NCBI GenBank assembly: GCA_937873455.1
Contig: CALMYG010000001.1
Span: 1 to 64,000, forward strand
Source of the DNA: an uncultured Verrucomicrobiota bacterium
Lineage (GTDB): Bacteria; Verrucomicrobiota; Kiritimatiellia; CAIVKH01
Reading direction: 5' to 3'
Length of the DNA: 64,000 bases
This document shows, piece after piece, positions 1 to 7,900 of the stretch. The translations under genes were made by a program, and so were the position numbers. Numbering within the stretch: the first letter of the stretch is position 1; every line of letters starts with the position of its first letter. A model generated the notes under the pieces. The model searched no databases. It had not been told where the DNA came from and worked only from the letters and a program-made list of their open reading frames with translations.

Positions 1-75
1 TGGCTCCGGAGGTAGGGCTCGAACCTACAACCTTGGCGTTAACAGCGCCCTGCTCTACCATTGAGCTACTCCGGA
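1..75 (-). tRNA. tRNA-Asn (GTT anticodon)
   Basis: Read on the minus strand, the acceptor arms TCCGGAG and CTCCGGA pair exactly. The D arm is GCTC/GAGC, the T arm contains the canonical GGTTCGAGCCC, and the anticodon loop is CTGTTAA, giving anticodon GTT (asparagine). A discriminator G followed by CCA is encoded at positions 1-4, so the mature 3' end is in the DNA. The first anticodon-stem pair is mismatched (G-A), which is tolerated. Its promoter lies just upstream. Confidence 0.96.
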
Positions 76-93
76 AGCGGACAACGGGCGAAA

Positions 94-121
94 AATCTAA
101 CGGGTTCACCCCCAATGTCAA
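94..121 (-). promoter_or_regulatory. sigma70-like promoter of tRNA-Asn
   Basis: On the minus strand TTGACA (116-121) is followed after 16 bp by TAGATT (94-99). This places the transcription start about 12 bases before the tRNA 5' end. The -35 box matches consensus perfectly and the -10 box matches 4 of 6. Confidence 0.6.
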
Positions 122-182
122 GCGATCAATCTCCTGGATGCCGGAAAATCAGCGTCGCCCCGAAATCGACATCCGCGATGGC

Positions 183-210
183 TTGAATTTTTCGTTGGTT
201 AACCCATGAT
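183..210 (+). promoter_or_regulatory. candidate promoter of the PqqD-like gene and cluster
   Basis: TTGAAT (183-188), a 16-bp spacer, then CATGAT (205-210). The expected start of transcription, 6-8 bases after the -10 box, falls at or next to the ATG at 217, and no Shine-Dalgarno sequence precedes that ATG. A leaderless transcript would explain both. The CATGAT -10 recurs in the candidate valS promoter. Confidence 0.4.
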
Positions 211-216
211 GGCCGG

Positions 217-591
217 ATGTTGCCTTCAGAGACTACTACAACACGACGGCATTGGCGCGACATGTTGGCCAGCACGTTGTACCGGAATCTCAAAGTTCAA
301 GCGGAATGGAACGATAAACGCACCCAGATGATCTTAAAGGTTCCCACCAAACGTCCGAGTTATCTGGTACCCCCGATATCCTGGGTGGTGAAGCCGCCCA
401 CTCACCGGTCCCTCTACCTGGATCGCATCGGCGCGGATTTGTGGGAATGGTGTGACGGTAGAACCACCGTAGAGCAGGTTGTGGAAAAGTTTGCCGCCAA
501 ACACAATTTAACGTTTCACGAAAGCCGTGTTTCTGCTACCACGTATCTCAAAGAACTGGTAAAACGTGGCGCCCTGGCTGTGGCGATTTGA
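217..591 (+). CDS. PqqD-family (RRE-like) small protein
   Basis: A 124-residue soluble protein. Residues about 50-122 fit the PqqD fold: a beta-hairpin start, then LDRIGADLWEWCDGRTTVEQ (the family's 'x-iW-x2-x-dG-x-tveei' signature) and a C-terminal helix-turn-helix-like part ending in YLKELVKRGAL. PqqD proteins and their stand-alone relatives bind leader peptides as RiPP recognition elements; many relatives have no known role. It is the first gene of a plus-strand cluster of transporters and ABC components, and the next gene starts 16 bases downstream. The residues before about 30 are not typical of the family. The start at 217 has no ribosome binding site; an internal ATG at 262 is possible. 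No radical SAM enzyme or precursor peptide gene is visible beside it, so a RiPP role is only a guess. Confidence 0.75.
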   Translation: MLPSETTTTRRHWRDMLASTLYRNLKVQAEWNDKRTQMILKVPTKRPSYLVPPISWVVKPPTHRSLYLDRIGADLWEWCDGRTTVEQVVEKFAAKHNLTFHESRVSATTYLKELVKRGALAVAI

Positions 592-607
592 TTAGGAGTA
601 TGTTCGT

Positions 608-2659
608 TTGTCATTGCGTGCTGTCATTTTAGGCTTGGTAGGTGTCGCGTTTGTTTGCTCGTATACCTATTTTAATGACTGGATCATGCGGCAAACCATG
701 TTCGTCGGCAATTTCATGCCGATATCGGTTTACGGCTTTCTGGTGCTTTTTTTGGCCTTCCTCTATCCCGTGCTGTCCCGGCTTCACCGCGGCCTAGCCC
801 TTAAGCCAGGGGAAATCGCGGTCATTCTGGGCATGGTGCTGGCCTCCTGCGCCATCCCCGGGTCCAATTTATTGCGGTTATTCACCCCGGCTCTCATCAT
901 GCCGCACCGCTTCGAAAAAACCGAACCGGGTTGGCAGAAACAAGGAATCATGGAGCTTCTGCCGGATGGTATGCTGGCGGATATCTCCCAGGACGAGGAA
1001 ACAGTGCTCAGTGGTTTTACCCGGGGACTCGGCGAGGGCGATGAGCGAATCGCCTGGTCGGATGTGCCGTGGCAGGCCTGGGCCGGCCCGATGATCTTCT
1101 GGATCCCCATCATCCTTTCGTTATGGCTGGCCATGGTGGGGTTATCCACCGTGGTGCATCGCCAATGGTCCGACCACGAGCATTTGCCCTACCCGATTGT
1201 GACCTTCACCAAATCACTTTTCCCCAGCGCCGATGGCGAACGCAGTCCGGTATTCAGCAACCGTATCTTCTGGATCGGCTTGATCGCGGTTTTTTCCATT
1301 CATTTCTACAACTACCTGAACACATGGTTTTCCGACTATTTATTGGGAAGAATCCCGCTGGGCGTCGATTACAGTTCCCTGGCAACCTTGTCCGACACCT
1401 TCGCCAAAGGCGGCGGGGAATTATTGCTCCGGGATTATTTCACCTTGTACTTCACCGTGATTGCCGTGGCTTATTTCCTGCCCAAGGATGTCTCCCTATC
1501 GCTGGGGATTGGGCCGTTCCTGTGGATTTTTGTTGCCGGGACGCTCGCAACCTACGGCATCGGGGCCACCGGCTGGCAAGGCGGCTGGCCGTTCGGTTTG
1601 ACCCGTGAAAGCATGATGATCATGGGCGCCTACTTCGCCATGCTGTTGGTGCTGATCTACACCGGACGTCATTACTACTCGACCGTGTTCAAACGCGCCT
1701 TCGGCCTTGGCGGCAAGGACCGGATCGAATCTTCGGCGGTTTGGGGGGCTCGGGTTTTCTTGGTCTCCCTGACTCTTTTTGTCACCTATACGGCCATTCA
1801 TGCCGACTTGGATTGGCCGATCGCCCTCTTATTCGGTCTGGGTTGCGTGGCGGTGTATTTGGTCATGAGCCGTCTGCTCGCGGAAACCGGCTTGTTTTTC
1901 ATTGTAACCACCGGCACTCCGGCGACCATTCTATGGGCGCTCTTTGGGGCCCACGCTCTTGGCCCGCAGATCATGCTGATTCTTTTCATGTTCTGCCTGG
2001 TGTTGTTCTACGATACCCGGGAGGCGCTGATGCCTTACGTGGTTAACGCCTTGAAGCTGGCCGATGATACCCGTCAACACGTCGGGAAAATGGCGCTGGC
2101 CATCAGCGCCGCGGTACTGGTCGGTTTGGCGGTGGGTATTCCGGTCACGTTATACTTCCAGTATTACCAGGGCGTCGATGTCTCCTCCTGGCAAGTCAAC
2201 CAAACCAAGGTCCCGTTTAATGATGTAATCGGCATCATGCAACGCCTGGAATCCCAGGGACAGTTGGAAACGGCCGGGCAGGCAACCGGGCTTTCGCGCT
2301 TTATGGAGGCCAGTCCCAACCGGCAAGCGTTGCTGACGTTTGTAATTTCCGCCGGCCTGGTCCTGATCTTTTCCGGCTTGCGCCTCCGTTTCGCCAACTG
2401 GCCGCTCCACCCGGTGATGTTCCTCGTATGGTCAACCTATGCCGGCAATGCCTTCGCCCAATCGTTTTTGATCGGCTGGCTGATCAAAATGTTGATTACA
2501 AAATATGGCGGCGCGGCGATTTACCAGCGCTTCAAACCGCTGATGTTCGGATTGATCGCCGGGGAAATGCTGGGCGGCGGCATTCCCATGATGGTCAGCT
2601 TGATTTATTTCCTTTTTACCGGCGATCCGCCGAAACCCTTTCTGGTGATGCCCGGTTGA
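608..2659 (+). CDS. DUF6785-type OPT-like polytopic membrane protein
   Basis: A 683-residue integral membrane protein with roughly a dozen or more hydrophobic segments spread over the whole length. A soluble acidic insert at about 100-150 precedes the first large membrane block. The family appears to be the DUF6785/DUF6784 group of OPT-superfamily-like proteins common in Planctomycetes, Verrucomicrobiota and Kiritimatiellota, whose substrate is unknown. OPT relatives move oligopeptides or metal chelates. The start is TTG at 608: AGGAG at 594-598 lies 9 bases upstream, while the ATG at 600 is in another frame. It is followed after 4 bases by an FtsX-type permease, so it is almost certainly co-transcribed with the ABC genes. 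Family placement is by overall pattern; substrate not inferable. Confidence 0.75.
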   Translation: MSLRAVILGLVGVAFVCSYTYFNDWIMRQTMFVGNFMPISVYGFLVLFLAFLYPVLSRLHRGLALKPGEIAVILGMVLASCAIPGSNLLRLFTPALIMPHRFEKTEPGWQKQGIMELLPDGMLADISQDEETVLSGFTRGLGEGDERIAWSDVPWQAWAGPMIFWIPIILSLWLAMVGLSTVVHRQWSDHEHLPYPIVTFTKSLFPSADGERSPVFSNRIFWIGLIAVFSIHFYNYLNTWFSDYLLGRIPLGVDYSSLATLSDTFAKGGGELLLRDYFTLYFTVIAVAYFLPKDVSLSLGIGPFLWIFVAGTLATYGIGATGWQGGWPFGLTRESMMIMGAYFAMLLVLIYTGRHYYSTVFKRAFGLGGKDRIESSAVWGARVFLVSLTLFVTYTAIHADLDWPIALLFGLGCVAVYLVMSRLLAETGLFFIVTTGTPATILWALFGAHALGPQIMLILFMFCLVLFYDTREALMPYVVNALKLADDTRQHVGKMALAISAAVLVGLAVGIPVTLYFQYYQGVDVSSWQVNQTKVPFNDVIGIMQRLESQGQLETAGQATGLSRFMEASPNRQALLTFVISAGLVLIFSGLRLRFANWPLHPVMFLVWSTYAGNAFAQSFLIGWLIKMLITKYGGAAIYQRFKPLMFGLIAGEMLGGGIPMMVSLIYFLFTGDPPKPFLVMPG

Positions 2660-2663
2660 TGCC

Positions 2664-4136
2664 ATGAAGCCGATTGATGTCCAACCACAGCCGTTGCTCG
2701 GGTTCGCCAGAACCTTGCGCATCGCCTTGTCCGGAGTGAAATACCGGTTGTTCCGGGCCGCCGTGACGGTTGCGGTCATCACCGTGGCCATGGCGTTCCT
2801 CATGAACATTCTCGCGGAAAGTTTGATCAAGCGAACGGTGGCCGATACCGCGCGTGACCAAATCGCCGGCATGCGACGGATCGATCGCTGGATCGCCCGT
2901 TTGTCCATCCCACAGACCCCGGGAGAAATTATCCAGCAGGCCGCCTCCGCCGACCTCGATGACGATGGACGCGACAACCTGCGCGCCCTCGGGCAAATGG
3001 CGGACGATGAGGTCGACGACATGATCACGGCTTGCGTGGATGCCGCCGTCTACCTGGATTTCTTTGATAACCTGGATTATGGGCGGCGCCGGGTCCTGGT
3101 TGGCCGCGCCGAAGGCACCATGATTTTTGATCGGCTTCAGGATGCCGCTTTTCGCGATGCGTTTTTCCAGCGACTCAACGACATGAAAACCGTGCGTTTT
3201 GTCACCGAGCCGGACCGGTTCACCACCTTTTTAGAGGGCTGGCCCGGATTGCGCGCGCGCATTGACCGTATCCGTTCCGGCCAAACCCTGGCCATTCAAA
3301 TGATACAGGGACATTTGGACGGGCGATCCTTGATGGAAGCGCTCCGGGAAGCGGACGGCGCTTTTGGCGCGGTCATCCGGGATTCTGGCTTTTCGATGAG
3401 CGATGCCGAGGCCGCCCTGTTGACCGAACAGGTCGGGCAGGTCGCCGACAACGCGCTGATTGAAGAAGCAATGAACCGGGCCGAGATCCGACAGGCCATT
3501 GCCGCGCGGCGCGACATTCTTCCCGGCGATGTTACGCCCGCACTCGTGTGGGACATGCTGAAAAGCGACGATCACGCCGCCTGGTATCTCGGGTTAATGA
3601 ACCAGCACGGGTATCCGGTGGCGAACTGGAGCCCCGACACCATCAACGACTTGGCTGATGCGCGCGCACACGCCTTCTTGCTCAAGCAAGCGGAGCGCGC
3701 CACCACCGGAACCGGCGGAGGTCTGATGGGAATCGGCGAACGCATGACCTGGCTGGCCCTGGTATCGATGTTGGTCTGCGCGGTGGGAATCGCCAATGCC
3801 ATGCTGATGTCGGTCACCGAACGCTTCCGGGAAATCGCCACGCTCAAATGTCTCGGAGCGCTCGACGGATTCATCATGACCGTATTTCTCATCGAAGCAT
3901 CGATCCTGGGGTTGGTTGGCGGTATTGTGGGCACTTTGCTGGGCCTCTTGATCGCCTTGCTACGGATGTTGGGCATTTTCCGCGGTTTGCTGCTCCAGGC
4001 GGTTCCGCTTCCCGAACTTTTGGCGGCCAGCGTGTTATCCATTGCCATCGGGATCGTGTTGGCTGCGATTTCCGCCGTATATCCGTCCCTGCGGGCGGCG
4101 CGGCTCGCCCCCATGGAGGCCATGCGCATCGAATGA
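2664..4136 (+). CDS. MacB/LolC-type ABC transporter permease (FtsX family)
   Basis: A 490-residue permease with the type VII ABC layout. One membrane helix lies near residues 30-55, a large extracytoplasmic domain covers about 60-350, and three helices follow at about 360-480 with the FtsX-like segments VTERFREIATLKCLGA and YPSLRAARLAPMEAMRIE. Family members do not pump across the inner membrane. They couple cytoplasmic ATP hydrolysis to work on periplasmic lipoproteins, peptides or envelope proteins. The extracytoplasmic domain is rich in helices and acidic residues and does not look like the usual MacB periplasmic core fold, so the client is open. The stop overlaps the start of the ATPase gene (ATGA at 4133-4136), indicating translational coupling to its own ATPase. 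Confidence 0.85.
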   Translation: MKPIDVQPQPLLGFARTLRIALSGVKYRLFRAAVTVAVITVAMAFLMNILAESLIKRTVADTARDQIAGMRRIDRWIARLSIPQTPGEIIQQAASADLDDDGRDNLRALGQMADDEVDDMITACVDAAVYLDFFDNLDYGRRRVLVGRAEGTMIFDRLQDAAFRDAFFQRLNDMKTVRFVTEPDRFTTFLEGWPGLRARIDRIRSGQTLAIQMIQGHLDGRSLMEALREADGAFGAVIRDSGFSMSDAEAALLTEQVGQVADNALIEEAMNRAEIRQAIAARRDILPGDVTPALVWDMLKSDDHAAWYLGLMNQHGYPVANWSPDTINDLADARAHAFLLKQAERATTGTGGGLMGIGERMTWLALVSMLVCAVGIANAMLMSVTERFREIATLKCLGALDGFIMTVFLIEASILGLVGGIVGTLLGLLIALLRMLGIFRGLLLQAVPLPELLAASVLSIAIGIVLAAISAVYPSLRAARLAPMEAMRIE

Positions 4137-4915
4137 CGACGCATCCTCCAGATGCCCCGGCCATGAACCCGGCCGCGGTGGCGGACGCTGAAGAGCGACG
4201 GGTCATCATCCGTTCGGTCGGCATGAAAAAAATCTACCGCCGGGGAGCTGAATTAACCCATGCCCTGCGCGGCGTGGACGTGGAAATCTACACCGGGGAA
4301 TTTATATCCGTCATGGGACCCTCCGGTTCCGGTAAAAGCACCTTCTTTAACATGATCGGCGCGCTCGACAGCCCGTCCGAAGGTCGCGTTTTCATCGATG
4401 AAGTCGATGTCGCTCAACTCACCGCCGAGGAGTTGGCCTTCCTGCGCTGCCGGAAAATCGGCTATATTTTCCAGTCGTACAACCTTATTCAATACATGAC
4501 CGCCTTGGAGAACGTCACCACCCCCATGGCTTTCGGCGGCGTAACCCCGGACGAATCGCGGAAACGGGGCATGGAATTGTTGGAGCTGGTCGGCCTCAAG
4601 GAGCGGTGGTTTCACCGCCCGATCGAGATGTCGGGCGGTCAACAGCAGCGCGTCGCCATCGCCCGTGCGCTGGCCAACCGCCCGAGCATCTTGCTGTGCG
4701 ATGAACCCACCGCCAACCTCGACCACAAGACCGGTGATGAAATCCTGTCAATTTTGGAAAAACTTAACCGTGAACGCGGGGTCACGATCATTTGCGCGAC
4801 TCATGACCACCGCATGATGAACATGTGCGACCGCTTGATGTGGATTCGCGACGGAGCCATCGAACGCATCGCCCGCCGCGACGAAGTCGAAGTGCAGTTG
4901 GCCAGCATTGAGTAA
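4133..4915 (+). CDS. MacB/LolD-type ABC ATP-binding protein
   Basis: A 260-residue nucleotide-binding subunit. Visible motifs are Walker A GPSGSGKST, a Q-loop in IGYIFQSYNL, the ABC signature MSGGQQQR, Walker B ILLCDEPT with NLD, and the H-loop in CATHDHRM. The closest family is LolD/MacB/FtsE-like, matching the FtsX-type permease directly upstream. The start was set at 4133 because it overlaps the upstream stop as ATGA and gives the usual length; the open frame extends further back into the permease gene but that part is antifamily. A signature beginning MSGG rather than LSGG is slightly unusual. It probably energises the permease at 2664 and perhaps the fused permease at 4919. Confidence 0.9.
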   Translation: MTTHPPDAPAMNPAAVADAEERRVIIRSVGMKKIYRRGAELTHALRGVDVEIYTGEFISVMGPSGSGKSTFFNMIGALDSPSEGRVFIDEVDVAQLTAEELAFLRCRKIGYIFQSYNLIQYMTALENVTTPMAFGGVTPDESRKRGMELLELVGLKERWFHRPIEMSGGQQQRVAIARALANRPSILLCDEPTANLDHKTGDEILSILEKLNRERGVTIICATHDHRMMNMCDRLMWIRDGAIERIARRDEVEVQLASIE

Positions 4916-4918
4916 GAC

Positions 4919-7900
4919 ATGGTAAACGTATTTAAAAAACATGGGCTTCGGTGTGCGGTGTGCGGTGTGCGGGAGAACGCATCTTCCCTGAACACTGAAC
5001 ACCGAACTCCAAACACCTGGTTGTCCTTCACCCTCGCCTGCCTCTTTTCTCTCATCGCGCTGATTCCCGCTCGCGCCGACCGTCTTCTCGCCGACGCCGA
5101 AGCCTTGCTGCAGTATCCGCATCGGCTGGCCGGCACGCCCGAGCTCAAGGCGGCCGCTGATCACGTGGAGGCCCGGTTGCGCGCGATTGGCCTCGACGAG
5201 GTTTTGGTGCAGGAGTTTCCCCTCGCCCAGAACCGGACGCTTCAGTGTGAAATCATCCTTCCCGGTGGCTCGCGCCTGCCGCTGATTCCCGCCCGTCCCA
5301 ACGGCATTATTCCTCCGGTTACGCCGCCGGAAGGTTTGACCGGGGAGGTCGTCGACGTCGGCGATGGCAGCGATGACCGGTTGAACCTTCAGCCCATTCG
5401 AGACCGCATCGTGGTCATGGACTATAACGCCGGCATGCAATGGCTAAAAGCGTTCCGGTTGGGCGCCAAGGCGGTCATATTCGTGGAAAACGGAACCGCG
5501 GACGCGAAACATCATCATTACGCGCGGGCCAACGGCAATTTGCCTCGGTTCTATTACAAAGGCCCCCGCGATGATCTCGCCCACGTCGGTTCGATTACCA
5601 TCCACAGCCGGATCGCCTGGGAACGGGGCGTGGGCCGGAATGTCATCGGTTATCTGAAAGGTACCGATCCCACCTTTGAACTTGGGCGCGAAGAACTGAT
5701 TATACTGGCTGCGCCCCTGGACTCCTTTGGTGAATTTCCCGCCTTATCCCCGGGCGCCCGCAACGCGGTCAATTGCGCCGGGCTGCTTCAGTTGGCCGAG
5801 TCCATGGTTGAAAACCGCCCCCGGCGCAATATTCTCTTCCTGTTTCTCGACAACCAGGCGCGCGCGCATGGTGGCGCGGTGGCGTTTTATTGGGCGCTCG
5901 AACAGCGGGTGACCGAGGCGGCCACCCGGGCGCGCCTGCAATCAACCCGCGACGAAACTGCCTTCCTCAGCCAAATGCTGGAATTGATTCGTCAACCCGA
6001 CCCGTTGCGGACGCAATCCGGGGAACTGGGACGCCAAATGCTTCGCCGGCTGCGCGACAAGGCCCGCGATGAGTCGCTTGAACAACGGGGCGCACTTGTG
6101 CAACTCCGGGAGGCCCGCGATCTCGGGCGCAAGGATGACGCGCTGGACGACGAACGTCATGAGCAACTTTCGCAGGCCATTGACAATACCAAGCGGGAAT
6201 TTGACGAGTGGAATGAAGTCCGCCGCGCCTTGAACCGGCTCAACCGTCAAAGCTTTGAGGAACTGGCCCGACGGAAAGAAAAAGTGGATGCGGTTATCGC
6301 GGCGGTAACCCGTGAAATTTCCGCGCGAATTGATGAGCTCGCTCATGAAGAACACATGCTGGAAACATCGGCCCGGCTCGCTGAGCTGGCCGCCGACCAA
6401 TGGATTGCCCTCCATGTTTCCCTGATTCTGGGCGACGCCACGCCGCGTTGGGGCGTGATGATTGGCGGCGACTCGGAAAGTCGTTCCGTCAACTTTGACC
6501 AGCCCGGCTTGTACGGTCGCGTGCAGCAAAGCTTTCTCCGGGCGCATACCACCCTCGCCCGATCACGCCAACCCATTAAGAATTTTGAACTCGCCTCGGT
6601 GGACGGTTCGCTGAGTCAACCCCGGCTGCTCTGGGCCGCGCCGGCCCTGGTGCATGGCGGTGAAATCGCCGGGCGCTTTGGTATTTACAATATCGTGCTG
6701 GGAACCATGCACGAAACGCTATCCCGCGAAGGCACTCCGTCGGACACGTTGGATCAACTCAACCTCGCCCTGATCGGCGACAAGCTCGATGAGATCACCC
6801 GCATGTTGACCGCCGTGGGCAGCCAGGCCGGTGAAATCGGCGCGGTGGATGCGGTGGCCGACCAGCGCGGTCTTTCGCTTCGCCGGGTCATCGCTACCGA
6901 TTACCAATACATCAACCCGCGCTTCCGCGGCAGCGAGTCGGTGGGCGCCTTGGTCATGGGCCGCCACCGCGGCAGTTCCATTCCCAACCAGCGTATGCCC
7001 AACGTGGTGATTCAAGTCACCCGCAATGCCCCGTGGAACAAGTCGTTTTGGCCATACAACAACCCGGTCAAGGCTCCGGGTTTCGATCAATTTGATGTGG
7101 TGATGTCGGATCAGAACGGCGCGTATGCCATCGGCGCCCTGCCCCGCGACGATTCCTCCCCCAGCCCGGTGGGGTTTGCCGCGCTGTTTGACGATAACGG
7201 TCACGTCCTTCAAGTCTCGGATCAACGGTCACGTGAGTCGATCAAGACCCGCATGAACCTGATCCGGGTCCGCGGAGCGGCCATGATGATTCCGCCCCGC
7301 ATGTGGCCGGAAGAAACCGTATTTCTCGACGCCCGGGGCAACGGGCGGCTCACCTCGCCGCGATCCGAACGCGCCTATACCGAAACGACCGATGGACTTG
7401 CCGTTGTTTATGCCGAGGAAAAAGTCAACGCGATCAAGATGTTCGCCATCAATTCGGCGATCGGCTTGAACAATGCGGGCATGACCGGGGAGATCACATG
7501 GCGCGATTCCCTGGGCGTCGGTTTGCCCATCTCCGACAACTGGTTGACGATTCCCTCCGCATCGCTTGGCGCCTGGGACTTGTGGCGGTTGAACGAGTCC
7601 CGGCTCGGCTTGTTGCGCGCCAAGGATATCCTCAACAGCTCGCTCGAGGAATTGCACGGCCGCGTGCGTGATCTGCTGGATGAGGCCGACGCCACCGAAG
7701 CACCGGTACGCAGCGAGGCCCTCGCCGCTTCCGGCCTGCTCGCCTCCACGCCCATTTACGAAATGATCCGTGCCGCCATGGATGACCTCGTTACCGCGGT
7801 GCTCGTCCTGCTTGCCTTGTGCATCCCGTTTGCATTCGCCTTGGAGCGGTTGTTGATCGGCTCCAGCTTGATATATAAACAGGTGGCTTGGTTTGTTGGC

